Assembly (NCBI GenBank): GCA_001940855.1 | Contig: MSGS01000066.1 | Span: forward strand, 30,265-94,264 | Direction: 5' to 3' | Length of the DNA stretch: 64,000 bases | Origin: Christensenellaceae bacterium Phil1 | GTDB taxonomy: Bacteria > Bacillota > Clostridia > Christensenellales > CAG-138 | Shown here: positions 22,307 through 30,216 of the stretch, one piece after another | Layout of the letters: each line of letters opens with the position of its first letter | Numbering within the stretch: the stretch's first letter is position 1 | Position numbers and translations under genes: made by a program | The notes under the pieces: generated by a model | Seen by the model: only the letters and a program-made list of their open reading frames with translations | The model's database searches: none | What the model was told of the DNA's origin: nothing

Positions 22307-22419
22307 ACAAATACCATGTAACATCGTGGGAATTGAAACCGCCGCTTGTATAGGAGGCGGGTTTTATGTACTTAAAGTGTATAAATTTACTATAACATAG
22401 ATGAAAAGGAGAGAAGAAA

Positions 22420-23229
22420 ATGCCCGCAAATAACAAGATACGCTCCGCGTATGTGACGCTGCCTTCGGCGGAGCGCAAGGTTGCAGACTTTATCCTGGAC
22501 AATCCTGACCGCGCCATGCGCATGGTCATCAACGAAATAGCCGAGGCTGCCGGCGTAAGCGTGCCGAGCGTTACCCGCCTTGCAAGGAGGCTTGGATACA
22601 AGGGCTTCCTTGATTTCCGCGTGGCGCTGGCGGGCGGAGCGGCCGCAAACGGCGCAACGCAGAAGCTTTCCCCCGTGAGCGACGAGGACAGCGACTCCAC
22701 CGTTATAGACAAGCTGTGCGGATACAGCATAATGTCGCTTGAGGATACATATCATGCGCTGGATAAAGATGCGTTCTGCGCCGCAGCACAGAATATTGCC
22801 GGCAAAAAGCGCGTGTTCATATGCGGCGAATCGGAGCTGCTTGCAAAGGACATGGTGCACAGCTTCAACATGATGAACATGGAAGCCATCGCCCTTTGCG
22901 ATGAGGTGAGCATGGGCATATACCGCACCCGCTTCACAAAGGACGATGCGGTTATAGCCTTCTGCCGCAGTGGCCGCAATAAGGACATATTCGATGAAAT
23001 AATCGCCGCCAAGGCCGCGGGAGCGACCACGGTGTACCTGAGCAGCTATGCCGGAAATCAGGCCGCGCAAACATGCGACTATTTCTTCACCGCATCGCAC
23101 ATAGGCTCGGCCAAGGTGCCGTTCAGGCTTGAAAATTCAATGTCCACAATAACGCTGAGCACGCTTTTGATAACGCTTGTGGCGCGCTTCCGCGGCATGA
23201 GCATATCGGGGAGCAAAAATAGAAAATGA
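22420..23229 (+). CDS. MurR/RpiR family transcriptional regulator
   Basis: A 269-aa regulator: N-terminal HTH_6 domain (about 1-80; LPSAERKVADFILDNP and the recognition segment GVSVPSVTRLARRLGYKGF) and a C-terminal SIS sugar-phosphate-binding domain (about 105-250). Such proteins sense phosphosugars and control nearby metabolic genes. It overlaps the PHP gene by 4 bp (ATGA), so the two are co-translated. The gene has a strong upstream promoter and faces away from PFOR. Confidence 0.87.
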   Translation: MPANNKIRSAYVTLPSAERKVADFILDNPDRAMRMVINEIAEAAGVSVPSVTRLARRLGYKGFLDFRVALAGGAAANGATQKLSPVSDEDSDSTVIDKLCGYSIMSLEDTYHALDKDAFCAAAQNIAGKKRVFICGESELLAKDMVHSFNMMNMEAIALCDEVSMGIYRTRFTKDDAVIAFCRSGRNKDIFDEIIAAKAAGATTVYLSSYAGNQAAQTCDYFFTASHIGSAKVPFRLENSMSTITLSTLLITLVARFRGMSISGSKNRK

Positions 23230-23933
23230 GCATGGGAAGCTATTTGAGCGACCTGCATACGCATACCGATTTTTCGCACGGCAAGGGCTCGCCTGAGGAT
23301 ATAGTCCGTGCAGGGATACGCTGCGGGCTTAAACGTATAGCCATAACGGAGCACGCGGGCGGGCACGTTTTTTCCGGCGTGCGCGGCGAAAAGCTGACGC
23401 GGCTTAGAAAGGAGACGGAGCGCCTTGCAAGCGTTTACGCGCGGGATATAGAGGTCCTATTCGGCCTTGAATGCAACCTGACCGGCTTTGGCGAATGCGA
23501 TGCGCCAAAGGACAGGAGCATGTTCGATGTGCTTCTGCTGGCGTATCACAAGGGCGTTGTGCCGCGGGACGGCTTTTTGCTGAAGCGCTCCATGGAGGCC
23601 GCAGGCTTGCACAAAAGCGAACCGGAGCTGACGGCGAAGGCGCTGCTTGCCGCGGCGGAAAAATACAAGATAGACATTTTTGCCCACCCGGGCGAATATG
23701 TGAAGTGCGATATCGGGACGCTTGCCCGCGGGGCGAAGGAGCTGGGCACGATGATAGAGATAAACTCCCGCCACGTAACCCTTTCGCCGGATGACATACG
23801 GCTGATAGCCAAAATAGGCGCGGTTATGCGCCCGGACAGCGATGCGCACAGCCCCGAGCGCGTTGGCGAGCTTGGCCCCGCCATAGCCGCCGCAGCCGCC
23901 GCCGGAGTTGAACTGCCGGGGGACGGGCTGTAA
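23226..23933 (+). CDS. PHP-domain phosphoesterase
   Basis: A 235-aa PHP protein. The metal-binding histidines are in DLHTHTDFSHG, ITEHAG, FAHPGEY and the final DSDAHSPERVG. It resembles histidinol-phosphatase-like and YcdX-like phosphoesterases, but no histidine genes are near. Coupled to an RpiR regulator that senses sugar phosphates, a phosphosugar substrate is plausible. Downstream lies a terminator shared with the convergent lipoprotein gene. Confidence 0.8.
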   Translation: MSMGSYLSDLHTHTDFSHGKGSPEDIVRAGIRCGLKRIAITEHAGGHVFSGVRGEKLTRLRKETERLASVYARDIEVLFGLECNLTGFGECDAPKDRSMFDVLLLAYHKGVVPRDGFLLKRSMEAAGLHKSEPELTAKALLAAAEKYKIDIFAHPGEYVKCDIGTLARGAKELGTMIEINSRHVTLSPDDIRLIAKIGAVMRPDSDAHSPERVGELGPAIAAAAAAGVELPGDGL

Positions 23934-23972
23934 AAAACGGATTTGAATAAAGCTGAAATGAAAAACCAACAA

Positions 23973-24015
23973 AGATCGGATGCTAAGCTTCTGCATCCGA
24001 TTCTGCATCCGATCT
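23973..24015 (-). terminator. Terminator with duplicated arm
   Basis: AGATCGGATGC (23973-23983) pairs with GCATCCGATCT (24005-24015, 11 bp) or with a second nearby copy GCATCCGAT (23993-24001). Read on the minus strand the stem overlaps the stop of the lipoprotein gene and runs into T-rich sequence (GGTTTTTC). Confidence 0.65.
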
Positions 24016-24814
24016 ACTGTATCTGCTCAATTATCTGAGCATACTCTTCGGATTCAACGCTTATCACGCTGTTGTTGCGGGTAGGCATACCCGCCAGGCC
24101 GTTTGTCCTGAAAAACAAATATGTTTCACCTGATTGCAGACCCTGCGGGACGAGAATGTTGACGCTGCTCTCATCTATCGTGCCCTTGAGCACGTTGACT
24201 ATTGATACGTTGGCAGTGCCGCCCGCATAGGGGGAGGAATACGTTACATCTTCTACCGTGGCGGTGAATATGGCTTCGCTTTCGGCTATCAGCTTGTCGT
24301 ACGGCAATTCGTCTGTAACGGTCGGCACGGTATTTTCGCGCATGGACAATTTTGTTGCAGCGTCGATCAATTCATCTTCGCTCATGCCGGTCATACCGAA
24401 CCTATCGGGCGCAATAACTTTGCCGGACTGTATTTCAAATATTGATTCGCGGTCAACGAACAGGGTGAGGGGCATGGGCCAAAATTCGGAGTCGTTCTGA
24501 TAAAGGAACAGGCAGTACCTGCCACCCTCTTCCATCAGCCCTACTACTCCGTATATGCTTACGGAGTCCACATCCTGCCCGCATAAGACCTTAAGATCCT
24601 TTATGTGGAAAAAGCTGTGGAGGTCATCGGCTTGTTCCACGCTATCAACTGCACCGATGATGACGTTATCCGCATTTTCGGATAGCTGTTCAAGCGTGGT
24701 GTACTCGTAATCGTATTGGGGAACGGAAGGCGCAAGCCCCGGGTTGTTGTTTGCACATGCACTTATAATCGTGAGCAGCGTGCAAACGAGCAAAATCATC
24801 AATGATTTTTTCAT
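24014..24814 (-). CDS. Putative lipoprotein of unknown function
   Basis: About 266 aa with a basic N-terminus, hydrophobic core and lipobox ISAC, so membrane-anchored on the outside. The mature part has two similar halves, each beginning with a stretch like NADNVIIGAVDSVEQ and SEAIFTATVEDVTYS, followed by an acidic beta-rich region. Similar duplicated domains occur in Firmicutes cell-surface proteins of unknown role. The ATG at 24814 (GAGGAG 8 nt upstream) is preferred over that at 24820. Confidence 0.65.
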   Translation of the reverse strand: MKKSLMILLVCTLLTIISACANNNPGLAPSVPQYDYEYTTLEQLSENADNVIIGAVDSVEQADDLHSFFHIKDLKVLCGQDVDSVSIYGVVGLMEEGGRYCLFLYQNDSEFWPMPLTLFVDRESIFEIQSGKVIAPDRFGMTGMSEDELIDAATKLSMRENTVPTVTDELPYDKLIAESEAIFTATVEDVTYSSPYAGGTANVSIVNVLKGTIDESSVNILVPQGLQSGETYLFFRTNGLAGMPTRNNSVISVESEEYAQIIEQIQ

Positions 24815-24820
24815 ACACAT

Positions 24821-25063
24821 GTCTCCTCTCGGTTAAAATTGTGAGTCCAAAAACTGTTTCATGAGTTACTGTTAACAATGTATAATACTACCTAAGCCAT
24901 AATACCACCTCCATATGACATTGAACACAAAAACCAGACGTCTCAACGATTACAACATAAGCAATTGCTTAATTATAAGATAACATAATTTACTATTAAA
25001 AAACAAGTTAAAACCTTATTAAAATAATTAAGAAGATTAAAAACATATGTTGTAACATGCCTT
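24821..25063. other. AT-rich non-coding gap
   Basis: About 240 bp of AT-rich sequence between the lipoprotein gene and a hydrolase remnant. I see no gene, RNA or clear terminator here; the sharp base-composition change at about 25,050 marks where the remnant begins. Confidence 0.5.
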
Positions 25064-25303
25064 GTGCCGGTGTGCGGCAGCGTGGATCCGCTCAGCTGTG
25101 CACTGCTTACAAAAATGCCCGTGTGGATATTCCATGGGGAGCTTGACCGCGGCATGGGCTTCAGCGTTATTCAGGCGCATGAAATGATAAACCGCTGCGG
25201 CGGCAGCAGCAAGCTGACCCTGCTCAGCGGGCAGGGCCATGAAATACGCTGGATATACCACAGCGACAGATTCGATATTATAAACTGGATGCTTGCTCAG
25301 TAA
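25064..25303 (+). pseudogene. C-terminal remnant of an alpha/beta hydrolase
   Basis: About 79 aa matching only the end of a prolyl-oligopeptidase/dienelactone-hydrolase-like esterase. It keeps the acid residue region (MPVWIFHGELDRG) and the catalytic histidine (GQGHEI), and ends IINWMLAQ, the usual C-terminus. The nucleophile half is missing and the upstream DNA is AT-rich non-coding, with no ribosome site at the first possible GTG. A leftover of a deletion or rearrangement. Confidence 0.7.
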
Positions 25304-25313
25304 TTATACGGAT

Positions 25314-26891
25314 TTACGGCCGCCGTATTATCCGCCCGGCTTTAGCGCCGGTGAATACGGCGTTTTCCGCCGCTGTTTTTCCGCCGACTATAACATAATT
25401 AAGCCCTTCGCAGCGGGTGCGGAATGCGCCGTAATCTGCACGGTCTATAATCTTGTCCGCATCGAAAAGCACCATGTCCGCATCATAGCCCTTTACTATA
25501 AGCCCCTTGTCTTTAAGCCCATACACCTGCGCGGGCAGTGAGGTCATGCGCCGTATGGCTTCCGGCAGGGTGATATACTGCTTTTCGCGAACGTAGCGGC
25601 CGAGCACGCGCGGGAACGTGCCTATCGAACGCGGGTGGCAGCCGCCGCAACCGGGGTACCACATGCCGTCCGTGCCCACCATAGTGCGGCGGTATTGCAT
25701 AACGCGCTTCAGATCGTCCTCGCTCATGGTATGGTATATGCCGCCGGTGAGCAGCTTATCGTCGCGCAGAATATCGCATTGCAGCTCATATGGGTCAATG
25801 TTTAGCTCATCCGCTATGTCGTTGAGCATTCTGCCGTTGTATTCTGGGTGCGCGGGGGAGGAGCCTATCATGGTGTACTTAAAGCGCTCCTTGGGCGTTG
25901 ACGTGCCGAGTATAAGCGGGCGCAGCTCGCTTCGTCCCTGCGCGGAGGACAGCATGGCAATAAGCTTATCCGTGCCGAGTGTGAACATATCGTCCGGAAT
26001 GTTTGTGGAAAGGCCGGTGGCGGAGGCGGTATATGGATATTGATCCGTAAAAACGTCGTAGCCTTCGGCGTTTATTTTTTGTATCAGTTCAAGCGTTTTG
26101 GCGGTTTTGCCCCAGTTTGCGCTGCCGCCGGTCGCCTTGTGGTGCGATATTACGCAGCGCACTCCGCTTGCGCGCACAACGCCGAGCATTTCTTCCACCG
26201 CTTCTATAAGCCCGCTGCTTTCCGAGCGCACATGCACGGTCATAACGCCGCCGTTTTGCGCAACCACCTTGCAAAGCTCGCTCATTTCTTCCGCATCGCA
26301 ATACGATCCCGGCGGATATATAAGCCCGAACGATATGCCGAACGCTCCGCCGTCCATGGCCTGCTGAACAAGGGCTTTCATCTGCTCCATCTCATATGCC
26401 GTGGGCTTGCGGTTTTCAAAGCCCATTACCGCCGCGCGAATCATGCCGTGGCCAACAAGGAACGCCATGTTTGTGCCGAGCGGCTTATCAATATGGTCAA
26501 GATAGCCGCCGAACGTGAAGCGGTTTTCAACGGGGGACGGCAGCGCGCCGCCCTTGAGGGAGCTTATTATGCGAAGGGCGTCATCTATATGCCGCGGCGA
26601 AACCGGGGCGGCGGAATCGCCGCACATGCCGGTTATTTGTGTGGTTATGCCCTGCTCCACGGCGCAGATGCATTCGGGGTATTCTTCAACTATAACGTCC
26701 TGATGGCTGTGCGCGTCTATAAAGCCGGGCGCAAGCGTGAGCCCGGAGGCATCGATAACGCTTTCGGCTTGGGCATTTATTGCCTGCGCCATGGCTGCTA
26801 TTTTGCCGCCCGATATGCCTATGTCGCTATGGAAGCCTTCCGCGCCCGTGCCGTCCAGCACATATGCGTTTTTTATCAGCAGATCATACAT
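25314..26891 (-). CDS. N-acyl-D-amino-acid deacylase / D-aminoacylase family amidohydrolase
   Basis: A 525-aa amidohydrolase. Metal ligands: the HxH-type PGFIDAHSHQD, the ITGMCGDS cysteine, HVRSES, ISHHKA, and the VGTDGMWYPG aspartate. The IYPPGSYCDAEEM and DQYPYTASATGL segments are typical of D-aminoacylases. It would release D-amino acids from N-acyl-D-amino acids or related compounds, possibly from peptidoglycan or N-acylated metabolites. It is the last complete chromosomal gene before the conjugative element. Confidence 0.85.
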   Translation of the reverse strand: MYDLLIKNAYVLDGTGAEGFHSDIGISGGKIAAMAQAINAQAESVIDASGLTLAPGFIDAHSHQDVIVEEYPECICAVEQGITTQITGMCGDSAAPVSPRHIDDALRIISSLKGGALPSPVENRFTFGGYLDHIDKPLGTNMAFLVGHGMIRAAVMGFENRKPTAYEMEQMKALVQQAMDGGAFGISFGLIYPPGSYCDAEEMSELCKVVAQNGGVMTVHVRSESSGLIEAVEEMLGVVRASGVRCVISHHKATGGSANWGKTAKTLELIQKINAEGYDVFTDQYPYTASATGLSTNIPDDMFTLGTDKLIAMLSSAQGRSELRPLILGTSTPKERFKYTMIGSSPAHPEYNGRMLNDIADELNIDPYELQCDILRDDKLLTGGIYHTMSEDDLKRVMQYRRTMVGTDGMWYPGCGGCHPRSIGTFPRVLGRYVREKQYITLPEAIRRMTSLPAQVYGLKDKGLIVKGYDADMVLFDADKIIDRADYGAFRTRCEGLNYVIVGGKTAAENAVFTGAKAGRIIRRP

Positions 26892-26908
26892 TCTTCAGTT
26901 CCTCCGTT

Positions 26909-26985
26909 TCAGTTCATGTCGGGCCGCTTTTCGGGCGCCATTCTGTATCCAACGCCCAGAGAAGCATCGGAAATGTTCCACAGCA
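26909..26985 (-). pseudogene. 3' end of a chromosomal gene cut by the conjugative element
   Basis: On the minus strand a reading frame LWNISDASLGVGYRMAPEKR... ends at a TGA (26911-26909), 17 bp before the D-aminoacylase start. Going upstream the GC-rich coding character stops at about 26,985 and element-type sequence begins. This is probably the tail of a gene co-transcribed with the amidohydrolase, separated from its body by the insertion. Its family cannot be told from about 24 residues. Confidence 0.5.
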
Positions 26986-27234
26986 CAAATTCAGCTCAAA
27001 ATCCTGCGTTTTGTGGGCTTTGGGTACATAGCTTAAAGACCTCGGACAAGGTGTTGAAGTACGGCGAAAATAACAGAGTGGACTTCTCCGAACATCCTAC
27101 GGTAGTTAAGCGTGGCAGCGTTAGAACAATCAATATTTACGCCGCTGTTCCCGATGTTGCATAGGACAAGCCTATCGCACATTGGAATTTAACACCGACC
27201 TACGGTACAATATAAACGCAAGGAGGTCGAGAGT

Positions 27235-27414
27235 ATGAAAGACAAAATCACTCATCTATATGTAGACAGTCACGAAAGGACGCTGATATTACATAGCCTT
27301 GTGGAGCTGAAAAATGCTCTCATACGGCAAGGCAGATATACGGACTGCATTGACGAACTCATTTTCAAGGTAGCCAATGCGCCCGTCAAGAAAATGAAAA
27401 TCGAATATGTCTAA
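27235..27414 (+). CDS. Small ICE protein, paralogue of the protein at 51675
   Basis: A 59-aa protein with AAGGAGG upstream of its ATG. Its second half (IDELIFKVANAPVKKMKIEYV) closely resembles that of the 65-aa protein encoded next to virD4 (VDELISKVAHAPTKKFKVV), and the first halves share the same alternation of polar and hydrophobic residues. Function unknown. Confidence 0.65.
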   Translation: MKDKITHLYVDSHERTLILHSLVELKNALIRQGRYTDCIDELIFKVANAPVKKMKIEYV

Positions 27415-27538
27415 GTCAATTCAAGAGTGAGCCGCTTATTCTTTTCCATAAGAGTAAGCAGCTTTTTTGCGTTCTCTGTACGATTTACATAGCCGCCCTG
27501 ACAAAGCGGCTAAATCTATGCGAAAGGAGGACGCAGCT

Positions 27539-28366
27539 ATGTCAAATTGCAAAGTGATTGCTCTGACCAACCAGAAAGGCGGTGTTGGCAAGACCACAAC
27601 GGCAGTCAATCTGGGTGTGGGTCTGGCGAAGCAAGGAAAAAGAGTGCTGTTGATTGACGCCGATGCACAGGCAAATCTCACAATGGCTCTTGGTTACAGC
27701 CGACCAGACGATTTACCCATTACGCTATCCACAATCATGCAGAACATCATAGACGATAAATCTTTTGATGTTTCGCAAGGGATTTTACCTCACAGCGAGG
27801 GCGTTGACCTGCTCCCGTCAAACATCGAGTTATCTGGCTTTGAAGTAAGGCTAATCAATGCGATGAGCCGTGAGCGTGTTTTGAAAACCTATGTAAATGA
27901 GGTTAAGAAAAACTACGATTATGTGCTTATCGACTGTATGCCGAGCTTGGGTATGATAACCATTAACGCATTGGCGGCGGCTGACAGCGTGGTTATCCCA
28001 ACACAGCCCCACTATCTTTCTGCAAAAGGCTTAGAGCTGTTGCTTCGCTCCGTGTCAATGGTCAAGCGGCAAATCAATCCCAAACTCAGAATTGACGGTA
28101 TCTTAATGACAATGGTTATGCCCCGCACCAACATTTCAAAAGAAATCACGGCGACGGTCAAGAACGCCTATGGTCAGAAAATCAAGGTGTTTGATACCGA
28201 GATACCTCATTCTATCCGTGCGGTGGAAGCAACCGCAGAGGGTAAAAGCATTTTCGCCTACGACAAAGGCGGCAAGGTTGCCGCAGCGTATGAACAGTTC
28301 TCAAAGGAGGTGGCAGAGCTTGGCGAGAAACAGAGAAACCAAAATCGAGCTGACCGCTTACGATGA
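27539..28366 (+). CDS. parA: ParA/Soj family partition ATPase
   Basis: A 275-aa deviant-Walker ATPase: KGGVGKTTT at the N-terminus (about residues 12-20), DADAQANLT switch, IDCMPSLGM. With ParB it would stabilise the circular form of the element or coordinate its excision. The ATG at 27539 has AAAGGAGG 9 nt upstream; the frame continues to 27467 without a site. Its 3' end overlaps the parB start by 47 bp. Confidence 0.92.
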   Translation: MSNCKVIALTNQKGGVGKTTTAVNLGVGLAKQGKRVLLIDADAQANLTMALGYSRPDDLPITLSTIMQNIIDDKSFDVSQGILPHSEGVDLLPSNIELSGFEVRLINAMSRERVLKTYVNEVKKNYDYVLIDCMPSLGMITINALAAADSVVIPTQPHYLSAKGLELLLRSVSMVKRQINPKLRIDGILMTMVMPRTNISKEITATVKNAYGQKIKVFDTEIPHSIRAVEATAEGKSIFAYDKGGKVAAAYEQFSKEVAELGEKQRNQNRADRLR

Positions 28367-29267
28367 CCTGTTCCAGACGGACGAAAGCCGTGCGGAAGCA
28401 GCTTTAAGCAAGATACGGGATATTCCCCTGTCGGAGATTGACGAGTTTCCAGACCATCCGTTCAAGGTTTTAATGGACGAGGATATGGAACAGCTTGTCG
28501 AGAGCATTAAGCGCAACGGCGTAATGACCCCTGCTACCGTGCGCTTAAAAGATGACGGGCGGTATGAGCTTATCAGCGGTCACAGACGAAAAAAGGCTTG
28601 TGAGCTTGCGGGGCTTGAAACCCTCAAATGCGAGGTCAAAGACCTTACCCGTGATGAAGCTATTATCATTATGGTGGAAAGCAATCTGCAAAGGTCTGTT
28701 ATTCTGCCGAGTGAAAAAGCCTTTGCCTACAAAATGCGACTTGAAGCGATGAAGCGACAAGCAGGCAGACCCACGAAAGATAATTATTCCCCATTGGGTA
28801 ATAATTCTGACTTTGCGACTTCAAGTGATGAACTTGCAGAAAAAGTAGGCGAAAGCAAAAATCAAATTTTCCGTTTTATCCGCTTGACCGAGCTTGTACC
28901 CGAAATTCTCCAAATGGTAGACGAACGGAAAATTGCTTTCCGTCCTGCGGTGGAGATTTCCTATCTTGCCGAGGGACTGCAGTACACCTTGCTTGAAGCG
29001 ATGAGCTATAACGACGCTACTCCCTCGTTGGCGCAGGCTATCAAAATGAAAAAGTTTAGCCAAGACGGAAAACTGACGGATGAGGTTATCCAATCCATTA
29101 TGGAGGAAGAAAAGCCAAACCAAAAGGAAAAGCCCGCTTTCCGTGATGAACGGATAACCAAGCTCATTCCGAAAACAGTTCCCAAAGGACAGGAAACGGA
29201 TTTTGTTGTCAAGGCGTTGGAGTTTTACAACCGACACCTGCAACGGAACAAAGCGCACGAAAGATAG
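28320..29267 (+). CDS. parB: ParB/Spo0J family DNA-binding protein
   Basis: A 315-aa ParB-like protein. The nuclease/CTPase-like core has DEFPDHPFKV, ISGHRRKKACELAG and VESNLQRS (box II), followed by an HTH region (LAEKVGESKNQIFRFIRLTEL). The start is a TTG inside parA: AAAGGAGG at 28303-28310 is spaced 9 nt from it, and translation from there gives LARNRETKIELTAYDDLF, a normal N-terminus for this family. Confidence 0.88.
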   Translation: MARNRETKIELTAYDDLFQTDESRAEAALSKIRDIPLSEIDEFPDHPFKVLMDEDMEQLVESIKRNGVMTPATVRLKDDGRYELISGHRRKKACELAGLETLKCEVKDLTRDEAIIIMVESNLQRSVILPSEKAFAYKMRLEAMKRQAGRPTKDNYSPLGNNSDFATSSDELAEKVGESKNQIFRFIRLTELVPEILQMVDERKIAFRPAVEISYLAEGLQYTLLEAMSYNDATPSLAQAIKMKKFSQDGKLTDEVIQSIMEEEKPNQKEKPAFRDERITKLIPKTVPKGQETDFVVKALEFYNRHLQRNKAHER

Positions 29268-29409
29268 CCGCACACCGAGGGCGAGGTCTGCCTGTTTGCG
29301 TGGATAGCCGCATTTTGCGCTTCCCCCTCTCCACACCTCACCCCCTAACTACTGCCAAGACTATCCGAGAAAAGAATATCTGCAATATATCTCAAATCTG
29401 TTTGTACCT

Positions 29410-29438
29410 TTGAGGACTTCGGCTTTTTTTCATATAAT
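29410..29438 (+). promoter_or_regulatory. Promoter upstream of the ICE lipoprotein/adhesin genes
   Basis: TTGAGG (29410-29415), 17 bp, TATAAT (29433-29438), followed by AAAGGAGG and the ATG at 29460. The roughly 190-bp gap after parB otherwise holds no gene. Confidence 0.6.
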
Positions 29439-29459
29439 GAAGCCATAAAGGAGGTCGAG

Positions 29460-30134
29460 ATGATGAGAAAATCAATACTTGCAACGCTTCTTGTGCTGAT
29501 AATGCTGCTTTGTGGCTGCTCCGATGTTTCAACAGCCCCCACACAGAATGACGAAACTGAGCTTGTGTCGGAAACCGAAGCTGCTGCCGAAGCCGAAAGC
29601 ACAAAGAGCATTTATTTCTCGGAAAGTAACGAGAGCGAAGCTACAGAAACGAGTGCAGCGCTTGAAACTGTCGCAGAGGTAACGGAGCGTGAGCCTGTTC
29701 AGAGCGAAACGGTAAAGCAAACCGAGCCTGTCAAGCAGAGTGAAGCAGAAACACCTGCGACGAAACCCACTGCGGGAAATAATAATCCGCCGCCTGTGGA
29801 AATGCCGACGCAAACCGCTTCCGAAAACACAAAGACAGCCTATGATTTTGAGTTTGATATGGAAGCGATAAAGGCGGATTGTATCGGTGTCGGGCAGTCA
29901 ATGGGGCTTTGTTTGGATACCTCTCTCACTCCGAGCAATGCAAGCTGGTGGAATCCTGTAACGGCATCACGGAGCAATCAAGGCGAAGCCTTAAAGCAGA
30001 GCCTTGAAAGCTATATCAAGTTTCATACCGCTGAAAATCTCAGCGCATACGGAATTGATGAAATCTCAGATTTTAATATCTGCTGCGAAGCAAAAGGAAA
30101 CGGCGAATATTTGGTTTACTTCCTTTTTGCATAA
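29460..30134 (+). CDS. ICE lipoprotein of unknown function
   Basis: A 224-aa lipoprotein: hydrophobic core with lipobox LLCGC (Cys about residue 20), a long Glu/Thr/Ser-rich stalk with repeated TE/SE pairs (about 25-130), and a compact C-terminal domain (about 135-224) with DIEAIKADC-like start, SWWNPV, and two late cysteines (ICCEA). It stands between the partition genes and the adhesin and is probably displayed on the cell surface during transfer. No family recognised. Confidence 0.7.
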   Translation: MMRKSILATLLVLIMLLCGCSDVSTAPTQNDETELVSETEAAAEAESTKSIYFSESNESEATETSAALETVAEVTEREPVQSETVKQTEPVKQSEAETPATKPTAGNNNPPPVEMPTQTASENTKTAYDFEFDMEAIKADCIGVGQSMGLCLDTSLTPSNASWWNPVTASRSNQGEALKQSLESYIKFHTAENLSAYGIDEISDFNICCEAKGNGEYLVYFLFA

Positions 30135-30216
30135 ACGGCAGCAAGGCTTATCCCTCTGTTTCAAAAACAGGGGGATTTTTTATACCCAAAATCAAGAAAG
30201 GACGGTTTAACAGTCT

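Noticed and set aside
22320..22380. Riboswitch in the leader of the RpiR gene
   Set aside because: Only a simple hairpin is seen; no known aptamer core could be recognised.
26040..27164. Plus-strand open frame crossing the ICE left junction
   Set aside because: Most of it is the shadow of the D-aminoacylase gene; its end beyond 26,985 has no family likeness and no start signal.
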